Shown piece by piece: positions 1 to 6,024 of a stretch of DNA of 6,024 nucleotides. The position numbers and the translations under genes are program-made. This DNA is from Deltaproteobacteria bacterium (GTDB taxonomy: Bacteria > Myxococcota_A > UBA9160 > SZUA-336), in the NCBI GenBank assembly GCA_030624945.1, contig JAUXJB010000100.1, forward strand, positions 1-6,024, in the 5' to 3' direction. Under the pieces are notes generated by a model. It saw nothing but the letters and a program-made list of their open reading frames with translations. It was not told where the DNA came from and searched no databases. Every line of letters starts with the position of its first letter. Position 1 is the first letter of the stretch.

Positions 1-1
1 C

Positions 2-580
2 GCCAACCCGCAGACGCTGTCGTTCATCTACGAGATGCAGACCTGGCTGGGCCAGGTGCTGATGGCCGGGTTCCTCGATCGCTACCCCAAGCTCAAGATG
101 TTGGTCTTCGAGTCCAACTCGCAGTGGCTGCCGTACCTGCTCGAGAGCTGTGATCGGCTCTTCAAGCTGTATGCACGCGAGCGCACCGTTCCCTCGAAGC
201 GCCTGCCCTCGGAGGTCTTCCACGAGCAGTGCGCGATCTCCTTCGAGTCGGACGAGGTCCAGACCTTCCGGCAGTGGCGAGAGTTCGAGGACATCGGGAT
301 CTGGGCTTCGGATGCCTACCATCACGACGGCGCGGACGCCTGGAGCGGGATTCGAGAGATGAACGAGATCGGAGTGCCGGAAGAGGTCCAGGCGAAGCTG
401 ATGGGCGGGAACGCGCGTCGTTTCTACGGGGTCCAGGGCAAGCTCTTCGTCACGGACGAGGCGCCACCACTCGATCGGCCCGACTGGTTCCCGCAGGGAC
501 CGGAGTTCGAGGAGTGGGCCCGGCTGGCCGCCGACCCGCGCAAGAACGCGGCCAGGCTCAAGGAGATGGGCCACGGCTAG
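2..580 (+). CDS. Amidohydrolase-2 family metal-dependent hydrolase, C-terminal part (5' end outside window)
   Basis: The frame is open from the first complete codon at position 2, so the gene begins left of the window; the Met codon at 35 is internal. About 192 residues are visible, roughly half of a typical amidohydrolase-2 (PF04909) TIM-barrel protein of 350-400 residues. Seen: the late-barrel strand LKMLVFESNSQWLPYLLE (codons near 92-145), the LPSEVF...CAISFESDE segment (near 203-255), the ASDAYHHDGAD motif whose Asp (codon 311-313) aligns with the family's metal/catalytic aspartate in the usual ASDYPH motif, and a KLMGGNARRFYG ending typical of the family. Family members hydrolyse or decarboxylate ring and lactone substrates, usually with a Zn or Mn ion in the cytoplasm; the substrate here cannot be told. 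A tail of about 50 residues follows the NARRFYG motif. The DUF2889 gene follows within 10 nt if its longest start is used, so the two may be co-transcribed. Confidence 0.88.
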   Translation, partial: ANPQTLSFIYEMQTWLGQVLMAGFLDRYPKLKMLVFESNSQWLPYLLESCDRLFKLYARERTVPSKRLPSEVFHEQCAISFESDEVQTFRQWREFEDIGIWASDAYHHDGADAWSGIREMNEIGVPEEVQAKLMGGNARRFYGVQGKLFVTDEAPPLDRPDWFPQGPEFEEWARLAADPRKNAARLKEMGHG

Positions 581-614
581 CTCCGATCTCTTGCCGGGCG
601 GCCTGCGCCGTGGC
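570..614. repeat. 8-bp perfect inverted repeat around the amidohydrolase stop
   Basis: GCCACGGC (570-577) and GCCGTGGC (607-614) are perfect reverse complements separated by 29 nt. The left arm ends just before the TAG stop of the amidohydrolase, and the loop contains the TTG at 591 that is the longest possible start of the next gene. It could be a processing or attenuation hairpin, but such repeats arise by chance in GC-rich DNA and there is no T-run after it. No other function is visible here. Confidence 0.25.
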
Positions 615-1613
615 GCCATTCCCTGTAATCCCACGCAGGGCACACCCGCGCGCCGACCGAGCTCCGTGCGTCGCACGGCGAACGTGGACATGATCGTTCC
701 GATCGTCGACGGGACCCCGCAGGTTCCCGGCCCGCTGACGCTGCGCGCCAGCGCCCGTGACTTGCTCACGACGGAGGACGGCCACAGCACCGTTGCGGAA
801 GCCAGCATGCGGGCCGAAGTGAGCAAAGAACGGCGGCTACAGGAGATCGTCATGACGCCGGAAGCGGCGCCGAGCGAGTTGCGGGATGCGTTCGTCGGTC
901 CCGGGTACCGCAACATCGCGATCCAGGCCCGTCCCGACTGGATGGGAACGCTCGACGGAATGCTGTTGCTGGACCTGCCGGGCTGCGCATTGATCTCGGG
1001 GTTCATACGCAGGAAGCAGGAGATGGATCTCCCAGCGTCTCAGAGTGTGCCGGGCCATCCCATGCGCATGCGAATGGCGAATATCTGCTCCGGCTGGCGC
1101 GAAGGTGGATTCGCGCTCAGCCGGTCGGAGAGCAGGAATGCGCCCCCGGACCACGAGTGCCCGCCCGCGTTGTCCCTGGCCACGGACGATCCGCTTGCCT
1201 ACCACGACATGGAACCGCTGGGGCCGCAGCAGATGCGACGCTTGCGGCGCATCGACATCACCGCGCAGGCGGACGGACTCGCGTTGGATGCGTACCACCG
1301 GGACACGTACGCGGAGCTAGACGGCACGGAGATCGTGGTTCACGAATACACGGTGACGGGTCGCGTTCACCCCAAGACCTTCGAGCTCGAGGAGCTGGAG
1401 GCCGTGGCCCGGGTGTTGCCGTTTCCCGAATGCTCGCTTGCAACCGAGACAGCCACCCGCTTCATCGGCATAAGCACGGAGAACGCGATCAGCGGAATTC
1501 TGGAGCGTCTCCGGGGCATCCACGGTTGCACGCATCTCAGCGATCTCCTGTCCAACTTCGTCGGCATCCCCAGGATGGCGCAGTTCCTCCAGAGTGACCG
1601 CCGGGGGTACTAG
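591..1613 (+). CDS. DUF2889 domain-containing protein
   Basis: A 340-residue protein in the longest form. The C-terminal half carries the features I associate with DUF2889: MRMANICSGW (near residues 160-169), DDPLAYHDM (199-207), RRLRRIDI (216-223), HEYTVTGRV (251-259), RVLPFPEC (274-281) and GCTHLSDLL (312-320). The N-terminal GTPARRPSSVRRT (17-29) resembles a segment near the N terminus of homologues. This favours a start upstream of ATG 690 and therefore TTG 591, although no Shine-Dalgarno sequence precedes the TTG; in-frame GTG 666, GTG 684 and ATG 690 are alternatives. No signal peptide or membrane segment is seen, so it is probably cytoplasmic. The biochemical role of the domain is not known to me. 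It lies 10 nt after the amidohydrolase and converges on the oxidoreductase operon. The family call is fairly sure; the start is not. Confidence 0.8.
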   Translation: MPGGLRRGAIPCNPTQGTPARRPSSVRRTANVDMIVPIVDGTPQVPGPLTLRASARDLLTTEDGHSTVAEASMRAEVSKERRLQEIVMTPEAAPSELRDAFVGPGYRNIAIQARPDWMGTLDGMLLLDLPGCALISGFIRRKQEMDLPASQSVPGHPMRMRMANICSGWREGGFALSRSESRNAPPDHECPPALSLATDDPLAYHDMEPLGPQQMRRLRRIDITAQADGLALDAYHRDTYAELDGTEIVVHEYTVTGRVHPKTFELEELEAVARVLPFPECSLATETATRFIGISTENAISGILERLRGIHGCTHLSDLLSNFVGIPRMAQFLQSDRRGY

Positions 1614-1617
1614 TCGG

Positions 1618-1640
1618 CCGCTTCAGCTCAGCCGGAGCGG
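1618..1640. terminator. Hairpin at convergent junction, possible bidirectional terminator
   Basis: CCGCTTC-A-GC, a TCA loop, then GC-C-GGAGCGG can fold into a stem of about nine pairs, including one G-T wobble and one internal A/C mismatch. It begins 4 nt after the stop of the DUF2889 gene and covers the stop and last codons of the minus-strand large oxidoreductase subunit. No T-tract follows on either strand, so it is not a classic intrinsic terminator. Its place between two convergent genes with a 9-nt gap is the main support. Confidence 0.3.
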
Positions 1641-3797
1641 TAGCTTGCGCAGGCGTTTTCCGGTGGCGGCGTAGACGGCGTTCGCCACGGCCGAGGCTAT
1701 GGGGGGCGTCCCCACCTCGCCGATTCCGCCCAGCTCCGCTCCGCTCTCGAGGATGTGTACCTCGACCTCGGGCATCTCGTTGAATCGCAGCAGCGGGAAG
1801 TCGTGGAAGTTGCTCTGGACGACCCGTCCACGCTCGAGCGTGATCTCGGACTTGAGGGCCGCGGTCAGTCCGAAGGCGATCGCCCCCTCCATCTGCGCCG
1901 TGACGATGTCGGGGTTGATGGCGCGACCGCAGTCGACGGCGCACACCACTCGGTGTACGTGGATCTCCTGAGCGTCGCCGATGGAGACCTCGGCCACCTG
2001 GGCCACGAAGCTCCCGAAAGATTCGTGCTGCGCGATTCCCAGGGCGTGGCCCGCGGGCAGCGGATTGCCCCAGCCGGCGCGCTCTGCGGCGAGCTCGAGG
2101 ACGCCTCGGTTGCGCGAGTGCTCGCCGAGCAGCCGCCGCCGGAACTCGAAGGGATCGACGCCTGCGACAGCGGCCAGCTCGTCGATGAACCCCTCGACGA
2201 CGAAGCCGTTGTGCGAGTGTCCCACCGAGCGCCAGAAGCCGAGGGGGACGGCACGCCCGGTGGAGGTTGCCTCGACGCACACATTGGCGATCTCGTAGGG
2301 CAGCTCGCGCGCGCCCTCCGCGGTGGTCGGGTCCGCGATCCAGCTGCCGATCACGCTCAGACCCAGCGCGCGCAGGCCCCTCACGACGGGTCCGGGGACC
2401 CAAGCGGGCAGGTAGATGGCCGCGGATCGGGACGCGATATCGGCTATCAGCGACGGTCCCACGACGTGATGGCACCAGGAGGTCGGCTGCCCCTCCGCAT
2501 CGAAGCCCGCCCGCAGGCGGTGATAGGTGAGGGGCCTGTAGTAGTCGTGCTGGATGTCGTCCTCGCGAGAGAAGAGCACGCGCACGGGTGCGTCGATCTT
2601 GTTGGCCAGCTCGACGGCTTCCGACACGAAGTCGACCTCGGCGCGCCTTCCGAAGCCGCCGCCGGCCATGGTCTGATGGGCAACCACCCGCTCCGTATCG
2701 ATCTCGCAGATCTTGGCCGCCGCTCGGCGAGCTCCGTTGAGGTTCTGGGTCGGAACCCAGATCTCGCAGATGCCATCGTGGACCCAGGCCGTGCAGTTCT
2801 GTGGCTCCATGGTGGCGTGGGCCTGGAAGGGCAGCTCGTAGATGGCCTCGATCGAGCTGGCGGATCGCTCCAGCTCGCCGATGGCATCCCCCTCGTCCGT
2901 GAGACTCTTGCCTCTCTCCAGGGCCAGCTCGCGAAACGCATCGGTCATCGATGCGCTGCTGAGTGACGCGTGCTCGCCCTCGTCCCACTCGACCTCGAGG
3001 CCGTCCGCCACCTGGCGGGCCCGCCAGTAGCCGTCCGCTACCACGGCCAGGCCCGAGCTGATCTCGACGGCCGTGACGTCGTCGGGCAGCTCGCCGCTGT
3101 AGCCCGCGAGCGTCCCGCCGAAGACCGGCGAGCGCAGGACCACAGCTGTTCGCAGCCCGGACAGCTCCACGTCGATTCCGAACTGGGCGCTGCCGTCGAC
3201 CTTGCTGCGCGCGTCGAGGCGCGGGAGCGGTTGGCCGATCGTCTTCCACTCAGCGGGCTCCTTGAGCTTCGGTTCCTCGGGGACCGGATAGGTCGCGGCT
3301 CGGGCCGCGAGCTCGCCATAGGACGCGCTGCGGCCACTCGCGGGATGCCGGACCTGCGCGCCAGACGCGACGCACTCCGCTTCCGGCACACCCCAGCCTT
3401 CTGCGGCCGCCCGCACCAGCATCTCGCGGGCCGCTGCACCCGCCCGGCGAAGCGGCTCCCAGGAGCGCCGGATGCTCGAGCTGCCGCCCACCATCTGCAT
3501 CTTGTCGCCGGGCGCAAACCCGACCTCGACCGACGTGGGATCGACCTCGAGCTCCTCTGCGAGGAGCTGTGTCAGCGCCGTCATAACGCCCTGGCCGATC
3601 TCGGCGCGGTCGATCTGGAAGGAGATTCGATTGTCGCTCTCGATGCGGATCCAGACGTCCGGCGCGAAGGCTGTATCTCCCGCATCCGCCGCCGGTGCCG
3701 CCTGCGAACGGCCCAGCGAGACCCCCAGGGCGAGTCCACCACCGGCGAGGGAGCTGGCCACCAGAAAGCCGCGTCGCGTGAGCCCCGGGTCGATCAT
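1623..3797 (-). CDS. Molybdopterin-binding large subunit of IorB-type aldehyde/N-heterocycle oxidoreductase, Tat-exported
   Basis: A 724-residue protein of the xanthine oxidase superfamily, close to the usual length of isoquinoline 1-oxidoreductase beta subunits (about 700-780). Seen: a twin-arginine signal, TRRGFL at residues 7-12, followed by a hydrophobic, Gly/Ala-rich stretch to about 28; a [16 protein letters not shown] segment (68-83); a hammerhead-type segment [19 protein letters not shown] (191-209); the Mo-cofactor motif MAGGGFGRR (377-385); [12 protein letters not shown] (521-532); [10 protein letters not shown] (621-630); and [10 protein letters not shown] (690-699), whose Glu694 matches the conserved active-site glutamate. 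Known of the family: hydroxylation of an aldehyde or N-heterocycle carbon with water as oxygen source, electrons leaving through the [2Fe-2S] subunit. The ATG is preceded by GAGGGGG (3804-3810) at 6 nt and overlaps the stop of the small-subunit gene by ATGA, implying translational coupling. No FAD subunit or XdhC-like maturation factor is present. The substrate is unknown; similarity to IorB does not prove isoquinoline use. Confidence 0.93.
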   Translation of the reverse strand: MIDPGLTRRGFLVASSLAGGGLALGVSLGRSQAAPAADAGDTAFAPDVWIRIESDNRISFQIDRAEIGQGVMTALTQLLAEELEVDPTSVEVGFAPGDKMQMVGGSSSIRRSWEPLRRAGAAAREMLVRAAAEGWGVPEAECVASGAQVRHPASGRSASYGELAARAATYPVPEEPKLKEPAEWKTIGQPLPRLDARSKVDGSAQFGIDVELSGLRTAVVLRSPVFGGTLAGYSGELPDDVTAVEISSGLAVVADGYWRARQVADGLEVEWDEGEHASLSSASMTDAFRELALERGKSLTDEGDAIGELERSASSIEAIYELPFQAHATMEPQNCTAWVHDGICEIWVPTQNLNGARRAAAKICEIDTERVVAHQTMAGGGFGRRAEVDFVSEAVELANKIDAPVRVLFSREDDIQHDYYRPLTYHRLRAGFDAEGQPTSWCHHVVGPSLIADIASRSAAIYLPAWVPGPVVRGLRALGLSVIGSWIADPTTAEGARELPYEIANVCVEATSTGRAVPLGFWRSVGHSHNGFVVEGFIDELAAVAGVDPFEFRRRLLGEHSRNRGVLELAAERAGWGNPLPAGHALGIAQHESFGSFVAQVAEVSIGDAQEIHVHRVVCAVDCGRAINPDIVTAQMEGAIAFGLTAALKSEITLERGRVVQSNFHDFPLLRFNEMPEVEVHILESGAELGGIGEVGTPPIASAVANAVYAATGKRLRKLPLRLS

Positions 3798-4279
3798 CGC
3801 TCACCCCCTCGCTCTGCGGACTCGGCAAGCTGGTCGGCGGCCCGGTGGATGGCGCGTCGTACGCGGATGTAGGTCCCGCAGCGACACAGGTTGCCGGACA
3901 TGGCGGTGTCGATGTCGGCGTCGCTCGGCCGCGGGTTGTTGGCGAGCAACGCGGCCGCGGACATGATCTGTCCGGACTGGCAGTAGCCGCACTGCGGGAC
4001 GTTCTCGGCGATCCAGGCGGTCTGCACGGGGTGGCTCGCGTCCGAGGACAAACCCTCGATGGTCGTCACGTTCTTGCCTTCTGCGGCCCCGACCGGGAGC
4101 GAGCAGGAACGCACGGGCTGACCATCCAGATGCACGGTGCAGGCGCCACAGAAACCACGCCCGCAGGAGAACTTCGTACCCGTGAGTCGGAGGTCCTCCC
4201 GCAGCACCCACAGGAGGGGGGTGTCCGCAGTTGCCTCGACGCTGCGCTCGACTCCGTTCACGTTCAGTCTGATCGCCAC
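3794..4279 (-). CDS. [2Fe-2S] small subunit of IorA-type oxidoreductase
   Basis: A 161-residue two-cluster ferredoxin-like subunit, full length for the IorA/CoxS family (about 150-170). The N-terminal plant-ferredoxin-type domain has CGRGFCGAC with Cys39, Cys44 and Cys47, plus Cys59; the C-terminal helical domain has CGYC (Cys97, Cys100) and LCRCG (Cys132, Cys134). All eight cluster ligands are therefore present. It passes electrons from the molybdenum site in the large subunit to an external acceptor, commonly a cytochrome c in this class. The start is GTG at 4279-4277, chosen because AGGAG lies 8 nt upstream and the protein opens with [11 protein letters not shown], typical of the family. 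It has no signal peptide of its own. It is the first gene of a two-gene operon, its stop overlapping the start of the large subunit by 4 nt. Confidence 0.95.
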   Translation of the reverse strand: MAIRLNVNGVERSVEATADTPLLWVLREDLRLTGTKFSCGRGFCGACTVHLDGQPVRSCSLPVGAAEGKNVTTIEGLSSDASHPVQTAWIAENVPQCGYCQSGQIMSAAALLANNPRPSDADIDTAMSGNLCRCGTYIRVRRAIHRAADQLAESAERGGER

Positions 4280-4287
4280 GAAACACG

Positions 4288-4292
4288 CTCCT
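4288..4292 (-). promoter_or_regulatory. Ribosome binding site deciding the GTG start of the [2Fe-2S] subunit
   Basis: AGGAG on the minus strand, 8 nt before the GTG at 4279. This strong Shine-Dalgarno match supports a GTG start over any downstream alternative. Confidence 0.75.
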
Positions 4293-4329
4293 ACACACTC
4301 GGTCGAGGCTCTCGTGCCCCGCCGCGTCT

Positions 4330-4338
4330 ATTCTAGCA
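4330..4338 (-). promoter_or_regulatory. Possible extended -10 promoter of the oxidoreductase operon
   Basis: On the minus strand the sequence reads TGCTAGAAT: an extended -10 TGn followed by TAGAAT, one mismatch from TATAAT. No good -35 hexamer lies 16-18 bp upstream, which is tolerated in extended -10 promoters. Transcription would begin near 4323, giving a leader of about 43 nt before the GTG start. It lies in the least GC-rich stretch between the divergent genes. A chance match cannot be excluded. Confidence 0.35.
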
Positions 4339-4387
4339 ATCTCCAGGCCAGCCACCGTGAGGTGCGAATCTCGAGAGGGCCGGGCGT

Positions 4388-4412
4388 GGTGATAGGATCG
4401 GATGGAATCACC
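4388..4412. promoter_or_regulatory. Dyad GGTGAT-n13-ATCACC, possible operator
   Basis: Perfect 6-bp arms (4388-4393 and 4407-4412) centred at 4400, in the divergent intergenic region 48 nt before the start of the plus-strand gene. The spacer holds a short tandem GGATCGGATGGA. The symmetry and position fit a dimeric repressor site acting on the plus-strand gene, or on both divergent units. No regulator gene is in the window, and a dyad of this size is expected by chance about once in a region this long when spacers up to 15 nt are allowed. Confidence 0.25.
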
Positions 4413-4447
4413 GATGTCGGCGGGAACACCCCCGTCCTTTGCACTTC

Positions 4448-4452
4448 GGAGG
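4448..4452 (+). promoter_or_regulatory. Ribosome binding site deciding the ATG at 4460
   Basis: GGAGG, 7 nt before ATG 4460. It excludes the upstream in-frame TTG at 4439, because that longer form would place this near-perfect Shine-Dalgarno sequence inside the coding region. Confidence 0.8.
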
Positions 4453-4459
4453 CTTGCAA

Positions 4460-5422
4460 ATGGACCCCGGGAACGCGCACCTGCTCGCGCCGGAAGATGA
4501 CGACTTCCACGCGCCGAGCACCACGACGACACCCTCGGGAGTAAGGCCCGGCTCGAGTTTCGACGAGGCCTGGTGGTTCCACGAGACATGCTGGTTCTGG
4601 TTCTTCGTACCCGAGCGCAAGCTCGGGGGTTGGCTCTACAACTGGGTCCGTCCGAACATCGGCGTGTCCGGGGGCGGATGCTGGGTCTGGGACGACACGA
4701 CCTTCCTCCACATGGAGGTTCCTTATTACGCCAACTACAGCAACCAGCTGCTGCCGGAGAAGCGAGACCTTCGCGACTTCACCTATCCGAGCGGCGTTTC
4801 CGTGAAGATGCTCGAGCCCCTCAAGCGCTACCGGCTCGGCTTCCGCGATCGCGACTGGATCCATCTCGACCTCGAGTACGACGCCATCATGGAGCCCTGG
4901 GTCTCCCTCCGCGGTGACCCGCCAACCCCGCAGCACCTCGACCAGGTCGGGCGCGTGACCGGTGAGCTCGTGCTCTACGGCGACAAGCTGGACGTCGATT
5001 GCCTCGCCATCCGCGATCGCACCTGGAGCCGACGCGCCGAGCGCTACCGGGAGGGCGGTGGCGGCGGGTACACGAATGCGGCGGCCGGCCCCGATCTCCT
5101 GTTCCTGCACGGCAGATACTTCATCGCGGATGGCGTGCGCGCGGAGCTGGTCGAGAGCGAGCGCACCGTCGAGCGGGACCCCGAGCACGGCTACATCACG
5201 CGCATCGCGGTCCGGGGCAAGGATACGGAGGGACGCGCGCTCGAGGCCGAGGGTCGCAGCCTGAGTCGCATGGCCATGCCCATCCCGGGTGTCCACGGCG
5301 TGGTGTGGACGAGCCTCGTCGACTGGACGATAAACGGCGTCCAGGCCTGGGGCGAGGACCAGGAGCCCTGGCCACTCACGAGCTGGGCGGCCTTTCGACG
5401 CGAGCAGCGGGCCTCTCCCTAG
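4460..5422 (+). CDS. AttH/CrtC-like (DUF7065/DUF7064-type) lipocalin-fold protein, function unknown
   Basis: A 320-residue protein rich in Trp, Tyr and Phe. Features that recall the two-domain AttH-like family: an early aromatic segment FDEAWWFHETCWFWFFVPE (34-52) leading into a GGWLYNWVRPNIG stretch (56-68), then HLDQVGRVTGEL (159-170), IRDRTWSRR (184-192) at the place where many relatives have RDHSWGxR, and GVQAWGEDQEPW near the C terminus (293-304). Relatives include CrtC-type carotenoid hydratases and proteins near steroid or terpenoid catabolic genes; the fold binds hydrophobic ligands. No signal peptide is visible: the N terminus is hydrophilic and acidic. A GGGGG run (199-203) may be a domain linker. 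It is transcribed divergently from the oxidoreductase operon, and its stop overlaps that of the crotonase gene by CTAG. The start rests on GGAGG at 7 nt. The coding call is firm; the family is from remembered motifs, and no enzymatic role can be assigned. Confidence 0.75.
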   Translation: MDPGNAHLLAPEDDDFHAPSTTTTPSGVRPGSSFDEAWWFHETCWFWFFVPERKLGGWLYNWVRPNIGVSGGGCWVWDDTTFLHMEVPYYANYSNQLLPEKRDLRDFTYPSGVSVKMLEPLKRYRLGFRDRDWIHLDLEYDAIMEPWVSLRGDPPTPQHLDQVGRVTGELVLYGDKLDVDCLAIRDRTWSRRAERYREGGGGGYTNAAAGPDLLFLHGRYFIADGVRAELVESERTVERDPEHGYITRIAVRGKDTEGRALEAEGRSLSRMAMPIPGVHGVVWTSLVDWTINGVQAWGEDQEPWPLTSWAAFRREQRASP

Positions 5423-6024
5423 CGTCCGGTGAAGCTGGGCTCCCGGCGCTCCAGGAACGCGCGCATCGCCTCTTTCGAGTCTTCAAACCGACCTAGGCGG
5501 GCCGTGTAGTCCTGCTCCGTTCGGTAGGCTTCCTTGAGCGGCATGTACTCGACGCGGTTGAGCGCTTCCTTTGCCAGGCGGATGGCCGCGGGGCTCTTGC
5601 GCGCGATGGTGTCCGCGATCTCGCGCGCCGCTTCCATGAGCGCTTCGTGCGGCACGACCTTCGAGATGGCCCCCATCTCGAACATCTCCTGGGCCGGGAC
5701 GCGTCGGGCCGTGTAGTACATCTCGCGCATGCGGTAGGGCCCTACCATCCGCTGAAGGTGCGATCCCGCGCCGAGCAGCCCGACGTCGACCTCGGGACAC
5801 CCGAAGACGGCGCGCTCCGACGCCACGATGATGTCGCAGGACGCGACCAGACCGAGTCCCGCGCCGAGCGCCGGCCCGTTGACCGCGACGATGACCGGCA
5901 CCGGACAGTCGAGAACGGCCCAGAAGGTGGCGCGCGCTCGCGCGCCCGGGTCCGTCGGCGGGGGCGGCGCCGACCCGGAGGGCTCCTCGGAGGCGGCCCT
6001 TCCCTTCAGATCCACACCCGCGCA
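5419..6024 (-). CDS. Crotonase (enoyl-CoA hydratase/isomerase) superfamily protein, 5' end outside window
   Basis: The minus-strand frame stays open to the right edge. The codons before the in-frame GTG at 6015 encode C-A-G, giving CAGVDLKG, the first oxyanion-hole motif of crotonases, so that GTG is internal and about 60-70 N-terminal residues lie beyond the window. About 201 residues are visible of the usual 255-270. Numbering from the codon at 6015: second oxyanion-hole segment VNGPALGAGLGL (45-56), CDIIVASE (60-67), FGCPEVDVGLLG (71-82), then the C-terminal trimerisation region ending FLERREPSFTGR. Glu75 in CPEV matches Glu164 of rat mitochondrial hydratase, but the place of Glu144 is Gly55. 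Known of the superfamily: CoA thioester chemistry through an oxyanion hole, in the cytoplasm. Double-bond isomerase or another crotonase reaction is as likely as hydration. Between CAGVDLKG and the conserved VNG lies a Pro/Ser/Ala-rich loop (SGSAPPPPTDPG). Confidence 0.92.
   Translation of the reverse strand, partial: CAGVDLKGRAASEEPSGSAPPPPTDPGARARATFWAVLDCPVPVIVAVNGPALGAGLGLVASCDIIVASERAVFGCPEVDVGLLGAGSHLQRMVGPYRMREMYYTARRVPAQEMFEMGAISKVVPHEALMEAAREIADTIARKSPAAIRLAKEALNRVEYMPLKEAYRTEQDYTARLGRFEDSKEAMRAFLERREPSFTGR
5421..5450. other. Weak stem-loop at convergent stop junction
   Basis: AGCGTC-C-GG (5421-5429) can pair with CC-C-GGCGCT (5442-5450): eight pairs with one wobble and one mismatch, and a 12-nt loop. 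It starts at the shared stop codons and lies within the last codons of the crotonase gene. No T-run follows. It may help end transcription from the plus strand or may be fortuitous. Confidence 0.18.

Noticed and set aside
1755..2966. 403-codon open frame on the plus strand opposite the large oxidoreductase subunit
   Set aside because: It is antisense to a gene with clear family motifs throughout, shows low-complexity Arg/Gly/Asp-rich composition and no domain, and is the usual by-product of high third-position GC.
1537..3249. 570-codon minus-strand open frame in another frame of the large subunit, extending into the DUF2889 3' end
   Set aside because: The translation is Arg/Gly/Ala-rich with no recognisable motif; it overlaps the supported large-subunit frame along almost its full length.
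2970..3872. 300-codon plus-strand open frame opposite both oxidoreductase genes
   Set aside because: It spans the junction of two well-supported minus-strand genes and has the Arg/Ala/Asp bias of an antisense shadow.
4393..4398. TAGGAT as a -10 element for the AttH-like gene
   Set aside because: It matches the consensus at only four of six positions and has no acceptable -35 or extended -10; not enough to list as a promoter.
4328..5296. 322-codon minus-strand open frame opposite the AttH-like gene
   Set aside because: The plus-strand gene has a strong ribosome binding site and an aromatic, protein-like sequence, while this frame has no motif or ribosome binding site that I can support.
6013..6015. 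GTG as start of a complete 198-residue crotonase
   Set aside because: The preceding in-frame codons complete the CAGVDLKG oxyanion-hole motif, so the gene clearly continues beyond the right edge.
1..6024. Search for tRNA, rRNA, CRISPR, insertion sequence, phage or defence genes
   Set aside because: No cloverleaf-like segment, regularly spaced repeats, terminal inverted repeats or recognisable mobile or defence protein motifs were seen; the window is ordinary metabolic gene content.

Overview
This is a GC-rich window, packed with genes on both strands and dominated by G/C at third codon positions. It looks like chromosomal DNA of a free-living heterotrophic bacterium with a broad capacity to degrade lipids, aromatics or xenobiotics. 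The lineage cannot be fixed from the sequence. The gene families fit uncultured Myxococcota/Binatota-type bacteria, Proteobacteria or Actinobacteria about equally well. I see no rRNA, tRNA, CRISPR array, transposase, integrase or phage gene.

Layout, left to right. (1) The 3' half of an amidohydrolase-2 family metal-dependent hydrolase on the plus strand, cut by the left edge, stop at 580. (2) A DUF2889 protein on the plus strand, 591-1613 with the longest start (TTG), probably co-transcribed with gene 1. (3) A convergent junction with a 9-nt gap and a hairpin. (4) A minus-strand two-gene operon read from 4279 down to 1623: a small [2Fe-2S] subunit followed by a Tat-exported molybdopterin-binding large subunit, of the isoquinoline 1-oxidoreductase / IorAB-type aldehyde oxidoreductase class; the two genes overlap by ATGA. 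(5) A 180-bp divergent intergenic region (4280-4459) holding a possible extended -10 promoter for the oxidoreductase operon and an imperfect-context dyad that could be an operator. (6) A plus-strand 320-residue protein resembling the AttH/CrtC-like (DUF7065/DUF7064) lipocalin-fold family. (7) A minus-strand crotonase (enoyl-CoA hydratase/isomerase superfamily) gene, cut by the right edge, whose stop codon overlaps that of gene 6 in a shared CTAG.

How the genes may work together is inference. A periplasmic molybdenum hydroxylase, an acyl-CoA-processing crotonase, an amidohydrolase-2 hydrolase and an AttH-like protein often appear near each other in catabolic regions for hydrophobic or cyclic compounds. 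The alternating orientations, however, show at least four separate transcription units, so this is a catabolic neighbourhood rather than one pathway operon. The most informative observations are the loss of the first catalytic glutamate in the crotonase, the Tat signal carried by only one of the two oxidoreductase subunits, and the uncertain start of the DUF2889 gene. I found no convincing evidence of a wholly new biological system.
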